Assembly (NCBI RefSeq): GCF_011386835.1 | Contig: NC_088797.1 | Location: forward strand, 38,377,583-38,441,582 | Source: Chrysemys picta bellii | Lineage: Eukaryota > Chordata > Testudines > Emydidae | Direction of reading: 5' to 3' | DNA length: 64,000 bases | Shown here: positions 9,746 to 20,680 of the stretch, in pieces | Layout: each line of letters begins with the position of its first letter | Numbering within the stretch: the stretch's first letter is position 1 | The notes under the pieces: model-generated | Seen by the model: the letters and a program-made list of their open reading frames with translations, nothing else | The model's database searches: none | What the model was told of the DNA's origin: nothing | Translations under genes and position numbers: made by a program

Positions 9746-12700
9746 AGAAACTACCATAATAATAGTGATGTATAAAGTTGTTCATTGCTGCCTCTTATCA
9801 GCATAGCAGGCTTTACCTATAAGGTAATATTTGTACAAGAAAATAAAGGCCTTTAGTTTGGGAAATAGCAAATTACACATATTTTTTCTATATCTTGAAC
9901 AATAAATGGAACATGGTGAAGTATTTTAAGCTATAATTTTAAAGCAACTACTTCATGCAATCTTGATTCCTCTTAATTCTAATAATCTGCCATTCTGAAG
10001 CTGAGACTAAAAGACTCCACAATAAAGGACCATTACTATTTTTTGCTCTCTTGCTGCAGTGTCAGTAGAGGGAGCACAATATAACTAATAAACCAATCTA
10101 GAACTCTGCTGACACCATCAACAATACTGTTACACAAACAAGAAAGTACATCAAAAAAAGCCCTCTTGGCTACTGCTCCATGAATCTCAATGTTTTACAA
10201 AATCACTGAAGAAAGAAATTTTATTTGTAAAGTTCAGTAAGGTTCAAGCTGCACTAGTCAAATTAAAAGTGAAAAGTTGTAAAGAATACTTTCAAAATCT
10301 CATAACAGGTTTTTAGAGTGACTCCTGGATGTGTAAGCAAGTGTGTGAGAGAGAAGGGAATCTATTTTTGGTTTCATAGTTCATAGTTTTGGTTCATAGT
10401 TTTGGTAAAGTACCCTGTTCATAGTTTTGGTAAAATAGATGGGAGAGACTGGGAGTGTAATTTACATTGATGAAGTATGTATTGAATTATATTATATTTT
10501 TTGGCATTCAAAATGGTAATTTAAAGAAGTCTTTCAGACAACAAATTACAAGTTAGGAACTGCTATGATTGTGGTGAAAATTAGGTTTGCTTTAGTTAAG
10601 TAATGAACCAAGGGTCACCAACCTTTCTGCACTACAAACTCAAATGCTCTTCCCTGAGAATTCAGTATTGCCTTTTAACATCCCTCCTCTCAAACTGTGT
10701 ACTGAGTAGTGATGAAATCACCTTGGCATGCACCTTAGAACATGTAAGGTGCACTGTTTTGTTGTCTACAGTGGGCTTGCCATTTTTATCATCAAGTGTG
10801 TGTTCTTAAATAATAAAATATCTAAGAGACTAAAAAGTGAGGGTCACCGAAGATCACAGAAGTCAGACTTTAGGAGGCTTTTCAAGTATTAGGGAAGTTA
10901 GAACTAAAGCTAGATGTCACGAGAAAAGGAGAAATAAAAGATTGGTTTTATTTTTAATTTACTTGCACAGCCAACTCAACAAAACGCACACAACGTCCCC
11001 TAGCAAATCCTGGGTCAAATTTAATCCTAGTGTAAATAATGACTTCAGCATAGCTGCTTTTAACTCCAACACCAAACACAAAATCCTGAGAAAAGACCAT
11101 ATTCTATCCTCTTATAAGGCTTGATCCTACAAGGTGCTGAGCAGTATGCCTCCAATCCATCAAATCATTTAATCATAAACTTGGAGTGCAGTAGTCTGGA
11201 AAGACAGTGGTTTTTGAAAGCTAGCTGGCAGTACCTAGAAACAGCTTGATGTACTTGGAAGGATTATTATATAGTTTTAAAATTAGTTTTATTGTAAATG
11301 GAAGAACAGCACTTTAACAAAAGTTTTAGAGGGTATTACTGCAAGGCTGAAAAAGATGTGATATCCTGCTCCTAATAGTAGAAGGCTGACTGCAATAGAA
11401 ATGACACTGTTCTACTATTATTCATAAATTTGGCAGGACACTGAGAGGTACAAATAATGTATTACCACGCTGTCTCACCAATGACCCAGATGTTAGGCTG
11501 TGGGGAGGAGCCTTCCATCCCAACACAAATTTCCATTGTAGCTACCTGGGCAGAAAGACTGAACACTGTGACAAATTGTTTTCTGTTGTGGGCAGCTGTA
11601 ATTTAATTCTGTGTGAAGAGTGTTATGAACTGAAACCAAAACTAATTCTATTAAGTTTTCTTCCAGTGCTCTTCACTCTAAAATCCTAAAAAAACCCACA
11701 CTCTAAAAATGAAAACCATTGTTAATTCACTATGCTGTAAAGAAAATTAAAAAGCAGAATCAATACAATAAGATGCATTCCACTACTGTCTGATCATAAA
11801 CAATATGGAACTTCTGTATCTAAAGAAGAGAATCACGAGGGGCAAAGAATGTGTGTAGGTATTTTTACCATTCCTAACACAGTGTGATCAGAGCACAAAA
11901 CTGAATTCTTTTGCTTTTGATTGATTTAATCCAGTTTATCCAACAAAAATTAAAACACCTCAAAAAAAAATCAGTCCTTCTCTATAAAACCATCTATGTT
12001 GCATTCAGCGATACTGAAATTATATCTCATGATATACAATTTAGGCGTTACTCTCTATGAATCATTATTATTTACAGAAAGATACTGATAGGCTAGCAAT
12101 GAGTCATAGACATTTTGTAATCTGAAAAGCTGGCTTCTTATTGGAGACTTTTGCCCTCTCTTTGGCGAGGAGCAATAGCTAACTGTGCCAAGCTACTAAT
12201 TTTTGAGTAGGCCTCCTCTAGTCACATAAGTGGTCTAATAAGATTGCAATGAGTTGCTGATTTTAAAATATACGAACATTCTGTACTGTGTATTACATCA
12301 CAAATCTTTATGATCTAGAACATACAAATTATTTTAATTTTCAGAATTGTAGTTGGCCCAAAGACTCAATACAAATTTTGTAACTGGCAGTATTTATATT
12401 TCTCAGAGGTCTAGTAAAAGTTTTGCTAACTACAGGATATCCATATAATGTGAAAACTTCATATATGTGAAGTCTTAAATCTACAATAAATGGTTGTTTC
12501 TTTCTTCAGTTTCTTAGCTATTGAATGACCTAATATTTAAGAACAGGAACAACTTTCAAATCCTTTGTTTTTGGATTTCTATTATATTAAATGAGGTGAC
12601 TAAAGGGAATACTCTAAAAAATATCCTTCCCTATAGCCCTAAGTACTGGAATAAATCAGAAGAAGCCCATTAACTTGTTTTACAAAAAGGACAATATAAT

Positions 12701-13016
12701 TTTAAAAATCAAGTGATTTTAAAAATCAAATTTCCTTACCATGTTACAAAACACAGACCATCTCTTGGTTCCATAGCAGTCATTGCGAAATTTACATCAG
12801 CAGGATTGGGCCCAACACTTTAGATTTTTACAAGTGAGGCATAAAAAAACTAATTTACTTTTCACTAATTATACTGCATGTTGACTTTTTTGGTTTTCTA
12901 TTGGCTTGAACAAGAAAACAGTTGATCCATTTCACTTTTATTGTGGTCAGTTTTTAATTGATGATTTCACCATCAGTTTCTGACCTCTAAAAGAGCTGAA
13001 ATGTATTGCAAATACT
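9746..13016. other. Unannotated stretch, AT-rich
   Basis: The only structure I see is a small tandem repeat of TTCATAGTTTTGGT at about 10371-10436 and a short AT-rich duplication near 12700-12730. No coding or RNA gene is supported. Confidence 0.5.
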
Positions 13017-13135
13017 TAGGGTCCTACCAAATTCACGGCAATGCAAAACGCATCACGGACCATGAAATCTGATCTCCCCCCGTGAAATCTGGTCTTTTGT
13101 GTGCTTTAACCTTACACTATGCAGATTTCATGGAG
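13017..13135. mobile_element. hAT-like element fragment (TAGGGTCCTACC family)
   Basis: It begins TAGGGTCCTACCAAATTCAC and continues with the repeated phrase CGTGAAATCTGG. The other end is missing or too diverged to place, so no target duplication can be shown. The right end of another copy lies at window positions 1-49. Confidence 0.5.
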
Positions 13136-13287
13136 GGGAGACTCTCTATAGAAAGTACATGATTACCAAATGAGAACATTACTGGGATTAACAAATTTAT
13201 GGTGAAATGTAGACATCATCATAGAATGCAAAACATATGATGTACATTATAAATCAGGTTTATAATATCTAGTATATGCCATGTATT

Positions 13288-13411
13288 TAGGGTGACCAGA
13301 CAGCAAGTGTGAAAAATAGGGACAGGGAATGGGGGGTAATAGGAGCCTATATAAGAAAAAGACCCCAAAATCGGGACTGTCCCTATAAAATCGGGACATC
13401 TGGTCACCCTA
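13288..13411. mobile_element. hAT MITE (TAGGGT family, member b, 124 bp)
   Basis: Perfect termini TAGGGTGACCAGA and TCTGGTCACCCTA with an 8-bp duplication CATGTATT (13280-13287, 13412-13419). The interior has repeated GGGAC and TCGGGAC phrases, also visible in the right end of member a (4741-4805). It is the smallest member of the family here and a useful reference for which bases are essential. Confidence 0.92.
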
Positions 13412-13424
13412 CATGTATTTAATA

Positions 13425-13599
13425 CACCTCTACCCCGATATAACGCTGTCCTCGGGAGCCAAAAAATCTTACCGCATTATAGATGAAACCATGTTATATT
13501 GAACTTGCTTTGATCTGCCCCGCCCGCCCGGAGCACTGCTTTACCGCGTTATATCCAAATTCGTGTTATATTGGGTCGCGTTATATCGGGGTAGAGGTG
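13425..13599. mobile_element. TA-flanked MITE, Tc1/mariner-like (copy 2)
   Basis: Ends CACCTCTACCCCGATATAAC and its inverse GTTATATCGGGGTAGAGGTG, flanked by TA (13423-13424, 13600-13601). It lies only 13 bp from the hAT MITE ending at 13411. The inner sequence is close to the copies at 8310 and 43815. Confidence 0.87.
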
Positions 13600-13664
13600 T
13601 ATTTGTAAACAGAAATTTCATATGCATATCTAAACATTACTAATTAGTAGCAGTGGTTCAAACT

Positions 13665-13880
13665 CCTGGTCAAGTCAATAGGAAGACTTTTGACTTCAAT
13701 GGGAATTGGATTGAGCATTTAGGCCCCCAATTAAAGAAAGCAATTAAGCACATGCTTAACTTTGAAGTATATGCTTAAATCTCACTTACTTCAATGGAAT
13801 TTAAACACATGCTTAAAATTAAGCACATGGTTAAGTGCCCTTCCTGGATAGGGATGCATTCCTGTATCAGGGCCTTATTG
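13665..13880. repeat. Ancient dispersed repeat with AAGCACATGCTTAA motifs (second copy)
   Basis: Contains GACTTCAATGGGAATTGGAT, then AAGCACATGCTTAA at about 13745 and variants at 13800-13835, and ends TGTATCAGGGCC. It shares motif order with 85-270. The phrase 'gacttcaatggga' also turns up near 8620 and 36570. Confidence 0.4.
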
Positions 13881-14614
13881 CTAAACTACAGGTATTTTGG
13901 AATATATATAAGAAATTCACTCTTTTCTATGCAAAATTTCTGCCCACTTCTAGTACCCAATAAGATAATAGCATTGAATTGAAACCACAATCTACATTTT
14001 TGAAAAAGTCCTTGATAAAACAGATTCCCAACTCTGAAGTTAATCTATTTAGCCAGTTACCTACACTACATTCACCCGAGATACAGAACTGTTACAGTCT
14101 ATGAAAAAATTGTATGTGTCATATCCAGTAAGTTTGTACACGAGCTAACACATAGCTTATTATAATATGAACACTGGCCAAACCCTCTGTTGCCACATGC
14201 TTGTTTGTAATCCTACCAAAGATTTAAGAATGCATCACTGCAGTGGTGATGTGAGAACAGTAATGTGAAAAATTAGATTATTTTCAAGAAAAATACACTA
14301 CCTTGTTTTTTTAAGTTAAATAAAAACATAATCTCAGTGTCTTTTAATAAATAATTTCATGGGCCTTTGTTCTGTAAAAATTATGCTTACTCATTAATTA
14401 TCAACTAAGCCCCCAATCTGGCAATGATCTCTGTGTGGTTGAACTCCAAGAAGATATGGGACACAAACCTGATCTTAAACTTGGAATTAACATTTTTAAA
14501 TGTTAATTTTTTATTATAATGTTTACAGTATACAAGTTTCTAAGTTTTTTTAAATTTGATTCTTCTAAATCTGAATGTTTTATATTAACAGGCAAGAATG
14601 TTTTATATTATAAG

Positions 14615-15294
14615 CAGGGCCGGCTCCAGGCACCAGCCGAGCAAGGTCGTGCTTGGGGCGGCAGATTCTAAGGGGCGGCATTCCATCCAATCCTAGGGTG
14701 GCATGGCCGCTTTTTTTTTTTTTTTTGGTTCGCCGCTCTGGCCACCCTGCGCCCTGGTGTTTTTTGTTTGTTTGTTTGTTTTTCTTTTGTTTCGCCTACA
14801 ACTTTCAGTGTGCCACTGTAAGGGGCTGCAGCGCGGCGGAGGGGAGCGCTCTGCTGGGAGCAGGCTGCGCGCTCCGTCTGCCCCAGCTGGTGCCAGGTCT
14901 GCAGCAAGCCCGGCAGCCCGCATCCTTCCCTCCCCGCCGACTGACAACTTTCAATTCACCTGCAGGCGGGAGCGGTGCGGAGCCCTCCCGGCAGGCGGCG
15001 CAGCGGGAGGGGCCAAGTGGCGAGCGCGCTGGCTGAAGGTAGCCCTGGCCACCCCCCTTCTCTCTCTCCCCTCCCGCACCCTCCCCCCCGTTAGCCAGGA
15101 CATGCACTCCGCTGCCCGGGGCATGTCTGCAGCGCAGGGAGTCCCGCTAGCCAGAGTGCAACTGCCGCCCACCCAGAGGCTCGCCAGCGCAGCCGGGGGA
15201 GGCAGCCGCGAGCCGCCAAGTAAGTGGCACCGAAAGTTTGCACCCTGTTTTTTTTTTTTGCTCGGGGGCGGCAAAAAAGCCAGAGCTGGCCCTG
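14615..15294 (+). mobile_element. hAT-type element (CAGGGCCGGC family) with CpG-rich interior
   Basis: Starts CAGGGCCGGCTCCAGGCACC and ends AGAGCTGGCCCTG, with a perfect 8-bp duplication ATTATAAG (14607-14614, 15295-15302). The right end GGGGCGGCAAAAAAGCC matches 1382-3404. The middle (about 14820-15235) is strongly GC- and CpG-rich and absent from the 209-bp relative at 8790. Open frames across it have no domain I recognise. A captured genomic segment, as in Pack-type elements, is possible but unproven. Confidence 0.9.
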
Positions 15295-15897
15295 ATTATA
15301 AGGCATGTTATGTAAATAACTACATTATAAGTTATCTTTCATAGTATAAAGGTTTTCTCTAATGCAGGAAATAAACTTCTGAGATGAAAACTTGGCTCCA
15401 CTGAAGTCAATGGCAAGTCACTTCAATGGAGTCAGTTTTCCACCTCTGGTTACTTTTTCCATAGATTGTCCCGAATATACAGTAACTCCTTGCTTAATGT
15501 TGTAGTTATGTTCCTAAAAAAAGTGACTTTAAGCGAAACGATGTTAAGTGAATCCAATTTCCCCGTAAGAATTAATGTAAATCGGGGGGTTAGGTTCCAG
15601 GGAATTTTTTTTCACCAGACAAAAGACTATATTATATATAATATATATATAGTATAAGTTTTAAGCAAACAATTAAATACTGTACACAGCAATGATGATT
15701 GTGAAGCTTGGTTGAGGTGGTGAAGTTAGAGGGTGGAAGAGGGTGGGATATTTCCCAGGGATATTTCCCTTACTGCTAAAGCTAGCACTTGCTGAGCCCT
15801 CAAGGGTTAACACATTGTTGTTAATGTAGCCTCACACTCTACAACATAGCACAAATGAAAGGAGGGGAGACAGCATGGCAGACAGAGACATACACCC

Positions 15898-15898
<1 letters not shown>

Positions 15899-15958
<60 letters not shown>

Positions 15959-15960
15959 GA
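15899..15960 (+). repeat. (TG)n(GA)n microsatellite
   Basis: Alternating TG followed by about 50 bases of nearly pure GA. It lies inside the pogo/Tigger-like element. Confidence 0.95.
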
Positions 15961-16266
15961 TGCGCATTGCTGCTTTAAGTACGCTGACCCCACTCTAAGT
16001 ACATTGCCTTTTTATGGAGATCAGCAAATTGAGACAGCAGCTACTGCCAGCAAGCTCCCTCTGTCCTGAGCCCTGTTGTATCCCCACCCTCCCCGCCCTG
16101 CTCCATGGAGATGGGATAAGTGAGGGGCAGGAGCAGGGGGGAGGGGGACACCCTGACATTAGCCCTCCCTCTTCCCCCCCCCACTCCTGCACAGCAAGCA
16201 GGAGGCTCCGGGGAGCAGCTCCAAGGCAGAGGACAGGAGCAGCACGGCAGTGGCGGGAGGGACAGC

Positions 16267-16436
16267 CAGGGCCGCCCGGGGGGGGGGGCGGGGGGGGGCA
16301 AGTGGGGCAATTTGCCCCAGGCCCCGCAGGGCCCCCCCGAGAATATAGTACTCTATAGTATTGCAACTTTTTTTTTATGGAAAGGGCCCCCGAAATTGCT
16401 TTGCCCCAGGCCCCCTGAATCCTCTGGGCGGCCCTT
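16267..16436. mobile_element. hAT MITE (CAGGGCCGCCC family, 170 bp)
   Basis: Starts CAGGGCCGCCCGGGGGG and ends CTGGGCGGCCCTT, with a perfect 8-bp duplication GGGACAGC (16259-16266, 16437-16444). The interior repeats GCCCCAGGCCCC on both sides. It is nested in 15480-16713, so it is younger than that element. Confidence 0.87.
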
Positions 16437-16715
16437 GGGACAGCTGAACTGCCGGCAACTGATAGCCTGCTGGGCGGCTGCTGCACAGGGAACTTAGGGG
16501 AGCGGGGAGCTGATGGGGGGCTGCCAGTCCACCCTGGTTCCAAGCCGCCACCATCTAGCTCCAACGGGCTGCTCTTCTGCAAGCAGTGGACAAAGCAGGC
16601 AGCTGCCAAACAAAGTTAAAAGGGAGCATTGCACAAGTTTAAATTAGCATGTTCTCTAATTGATCCTCAACGTAACAACGTTAACTGGGACGACTTTAAA
16701 TGAGGAGTTACTGTA

Positions 16716-18063
16716 TTATCAAAACTCTCCACCTTTTAAAAAGCCAAAAGGCCTTTTGTAAGAATCAACAGAACTTATTATTCTCCAACAGATACTGTAT
16801 CAAATAATAGGTTCTTAATACTCATAGGACAGGCATCTTAAATAATGTTTCCAAGAAATGAGCTAACGAGGAATATGACTTTAAGAGGGTAAATCACTAA
16901 TATCATATATGCAGTTCTCTGCCATGATCGAACACTGAATACTCCCACAGGAGGAGAAGGAACAACTGCAACATGAGTTGAAGCTCATTCCTTGAATTAA
17001 AGCCCACTTTCCTGGCAGTTAGAATATGTTTTAAGTTATTCACAAAAGTGCTTTTGACATCTCAAAATGAATTGGTTTCATCACAAAGCAGCCATCTTCT
17101 AAAATTCTCAAAAATGAAATATTTACTTGAATATGTATAAGAAGAGCTGAAGTGCCTACCTATTTTGATAAGCACAATAAAACTAGGATGTGGGAGGGAC
17201 ATAAATAGTGATGAAGGGAGTAAACATGTATCATTCCCCTCTTCCAAAAGCAAAAGACAATCCACTGCATGCATTAAATTTTGCACAGTCCTCACCTCAT
17301 CTAGGGTATCACATCCCATTTAAGGCAGGCCCTATTGGCAGCCATAGTCAGGATTCTCCACAGCGCTTCCAACAGAGCTCAACTTCTGAAGAACTGGGGT
17401 TGATGGTGCACCCAGGGACAGAGTGGAGGCACAAAACCTATGTCTGGATGACATTAAGGCAAAACTAGTGTCTATTCTATGATGGGAAGAGATGGGCAAA
17501 TCCCACACACCCAAATGTGAATATATTTTAGTTCTTCTATTTTGGACAAAATCAATGCATCCTTCTTTAATTTATATTCTGTATTCATTTATACTGTTAA
17601 TGCTTCATAAATTAAATGTTTATGTACAGCCAAATTCTGTACTCACATATGTGCAACAGTTGGAATGTCAGCAACTGTAAGAGTTTACAGCATTTTCCCC
17701 ATAGTACCTAATGTGGAATTCAGGTATTCATCATTCTAAAGTAACATATTAATAAAGTTTAGAGTCTTTGTGCAGCTATAATCTGATGTACTTTAAAAGC
17801 AAAATTTACCTTTGTATTTTACTTTCAATAACTAAGTTACTTTTTCATGTGAACAAACCTAAGAAACGTATAACCTGTCTAACCACTTTTCAGTGATAAA
17901 CCAATCTCTTTTCATATTACTGCACTTTTGAAAAAAAATCTACATGTAAAAACAAATAATGTCTAAATGAAGTGCTTTGATGATTATTGTTCCCAGCATC
18001 ATTATTCTTTCACTCTTATGTATTCAGTCGGAATATATTAAATTCATTCTAACCTTCTAAACA
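16716..18063. other. Unannotated AT-rich stretch
   Basis: No supported gene, RNA or repeat. Confidence 0.5.
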
Positions 18064-18193
18064 CCATAGAATCATAGAAGTGGAAGGGACCTCGAGAGGT
18101 CATCTAGTCCAGTCCCCTGCACTTAAGGCAAGACTAAGTATTATAGACCATCCCTGACAGGTGTTTGTCCAACCTGCTCTTAAAAATCCCCAA

Positions 18194-18550
18194 TCATGGA
18201 GATTCCACCACCTCCCTAGGCAATTTATTCCATTGCTTAACCACTCTGGCAGTTAGGAAGTTATTCCTAATGTCCAACCTAAACTGCCCTTGCAGCAATT
18301 TAAGCCCATTGCTTCTTGTCCTATCCTCATAGGTTAAGAAGAACAAATTTTCTCCCTCCTCCTTGTAACAACCTTTTATGTACTTGTAAACTGTTATCAT
18401 GTCCCCTCTCAGTCTTCTCTTCTCCAGACTAAACAAACCCAATTTTTTCAATCTTCCCTCATAGCTCATGTTTTTTAGACTGTTGATCATTTTTGTTGCT
18501 CTTCTCTGGATTTTCTCCAATTTGTCCATATCTTTCCTGAAATGTGGCAC
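18194..18550 (-). pseudogene. CR1 ORF2 C-terminal part (degenerate)
   Basis: A 118-residue open frame with the characteristic CR1 ORF2 tail: DKLEKIQRRATKMI, then EGRLKKLGLFSLEKRRLRGD, MITVYKYIKG, and near the end NNFLTARVVKQWNKLP. This region follows the reverse transcriptase and lies shortly before the 3' untranslated region. It is separated from the rest of ORF2 by the 4.2-kb Harbinger. It makes no independent protein. Confidence 0.82.
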
Positions 18551-19182
18551 CCAGAACTGGACACAATACTCCAGTTGAGGCCTAATCAGCGTGGAGTAGA
18601 GTGGAAGAATTACTTCTTGTGTCTTGTTACAGTACTCCTGCTAATACATCCCAGAATGATGTTTGCTTTTTTTTTGCAACAGCATTGCACTGTTGACTCA
18701 TACTTAGCTTGTGATCCACTATGACCCCCAGATCCCTTTCCGCAATACTCCTTTCTAGGCAGTCATTTCCCATTTTGTATGTGTGCAACTGATTGTTCCT
18801 TCCTAAGGGTATGTCTACACGACAAAATTAGGTTGATTTTATAGAAGTCGATTTTTAGAAATCAATTTTATACAGTCGATTGTGTATGTCCCCACTAAGC
18901 GCATTAAGTCGGCGGAGTGGGCCTCACTACCGTGACTAGCATCGACTCACGGAGCGGTGCACTGTGGGAAGCTATCTCACAGTTCCCGCAGTCTCCGCTG
19001 CCCATTGGAATTCTGGGTTAAGCTCCCAATGCCTGATGGGGCAAAAACATAGTCGCGGGTGGTTTTGGGTACATGTCGTCAGTCTCTCCTCCCTTCCTCC
19101 CTCCCTCCGAAAAAGCAACTGCAGACAATCATTTCGCGCCTTTTTCCTGGGTTACCGGTGCAGATGCCATAGCACGGCAAGC

Positions 19183-20430
19183 ATGGAGCCCACTCAGCTC
19201 ACCGCTACTGTTGCGAACATTGTAAACACCTCGCGCATTATACTGCAGTATGTGCAGAACCTGGCTAAGAGACGGCAGTACGGGGACGATTGTGAGGAGG
19301 ACATGGACACAGACATTCCTGAAAACACGGAATGTGGCAATTGGGACATCATGACGGCAGTGGGGCTGGTTGATACAGTGGAACGCCGATTCTGGGCCCG
19401 GCAAACAAGCACAGACTGGTGGGACCGCATAGTGTTGCAGGTATGGGATGATTCCCAGTGGCTGCGAAACTTTCACTTGTGTAAGGCCACTTTCCTGGAA
19501 CTCTGTGAGTTGCTGTCCCCCGCCCTGAAGCACAGGAATACCAAGATGAGAGCTGCCCTGACTGTTGAGAAGTGAGTGGCGGTAGCCCTGTGGAAGCTTG
19601 CAAGGCCTGACTGCTACCGGTCCAATCAATTTGGAGTGGGCAAATCTACTGTGGGGGCTGCTGTGATTCAAGTAGCCAGTGCAATCACTGATGTTCTGCT
19701 ATTAAGGGTAGTGACTCTGGGAAATGTGCAGGTCATAGTGGATGGCTTTGCTGCAATGGGTTTCCCTAACTGTGGTGGGGCAATAGATGGAATACATATC
19801 CCTATATTGGCACCGGACTATCTTGCCAACCAGTACATAAACCACAAGGGGTACTTCTCTATGGTGCTGCAAACACTGGTGGATGACAAGGGACGTTTCA
19901 CCGACATCAACGTGGGATGGCTGGGAAAGGTACATGACGCTCGCATCTTTAGGAACTCCGGGCTGTTTGAGCAGCTGCAAGAAGGGACTTACTTCCCAGA
20001 CCAGAAAATTACTGTTGGAGATGTTGAAATGCCAATAGTTATCCTTGGAGACCCAGCCTATCCCTTGCTCCCATGGCTCATGAAGCCATACACAGGCAGC
20101 CTGGACAGTAGTAAGGAGTAGTTCAACTATAGGCTGAGCAAGTGCAGAATGGTGGTAGAATGTGCCTTTGGATGTTTAAAAGCTTGCTGGCGCTGTCTGC
20201 TGACTAGATTAGACCTCAGCGCAACCAATATTCCCATTGTTATTACTGCTTGCTGTGTGCTCCATAATATCCGTGAGAGTAAGGAGGAGCCGTTTATGGC
20301 GGGGTGGGAGGTTGAGACAAATCACCTGGCTGCCAATTTTGAACAGCCAGACACCAGGGCGATTAGAAGAGCACAGGTAGGCGCGCTGCGCATCAAAGAG
20401 GCTTTGAAAACCAGTTTCATGACTGGCTAG
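19183..20430 (+). pseudogene. PIF/Harbinger transposase, broken by two in-frame stops
   Basis: One frame of 416 codons from ATG 19183 (MEPTQLTA) contains stops at TGA 19573-19575 and TAG 20119-20121. The DDE nuclease fold of Harbinger transposases (HARBI1-like) is recognisable. The first Asp is in GGAIDGIHIPI (codon 19786), the second in GKVHDARIFRNSG (codon 19936), and the likely Glu in VVECAFGCLK (codon 20158). The second stop falls between the second Asp and this Glu, so no complete active site can be made. The intact relative at 63494-64000 reads through at the corresponding TAG position (RSQELFNYRL there). It would have cut and joined Harbinger ends, together with the Myb-like partner. 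Confidence 0.9.
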
Positions 20431-20544
20431 GCTACGGTGTGACAGTTGTATGTGTTTCTCCTTGATGCAAACCCGCCCCCTTTGTTGATTTTAATTCCCT
20501 GTAAGCCAACTACTCTCCCCACTTCGATCACAGCTGGCAAAGGA

Positions 20545-20588
20545 AATAAAGTCACTATTGTTTTGAAACCATGCATTCTTTCTTTATT
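20545..20588. terminator. Facing poly(A) signals of the two Harbinger genes (copy 1)
   Basis: AATAAA on plus at 20545-20550 follows the transposase stop by about 115 bp. AATAAA on minus (TTTATT at 20583-20588) precedes the Myb-like 3' end. The signals overlap head-on, so the two transcripts would share a short 3' zone. The same layout recurs in copy 2 at 63353-63392. Confidence 0.6.
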
Positions 20589-20680
20589 AATTTTTTTAAA
20601 AAGGGAGATAACTGATAAGGTAGCCTGGGTGGGGTAGGGAAGGAGGGAAGGACAAGGTCACACTGCTTATTGTAGCCACA

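Larger units (their letters stand above)
15480..16713. mobile_element. pogo/Tigger-like DNA element, non-autonomous
   Basis: Termini CAGTAACTCCTTGCTTAA and TTTAAATGAGGAGTTACTG are inverted repeats with further similarity inward (TTAATGTTGTAGTTATG against the inverse of CAACGTAACAACGTTAA). TA flanks both ends (15478-15479, 16714-16715). The style of the termini resembles vertebrate Tigger elements. There is no transposase frame. The interior contains a GA tract, a GC-rich block (16059-16580) and a nested hAT MITE at 16267-16436. Confidence 0.8.

Noticed and set aside
10603..11124. Short open frames of 68 and 95 codons
   Set aside because: No domain, no conservation clue, AT-rich background; the start near 10610 only resembles a decayed hAT end.
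14653..15344. Open frame of 213 codons and partners
   Set aside because: CpG-rich cargo of a hAT element, crossing its right end and poly(T) runs; no domain.
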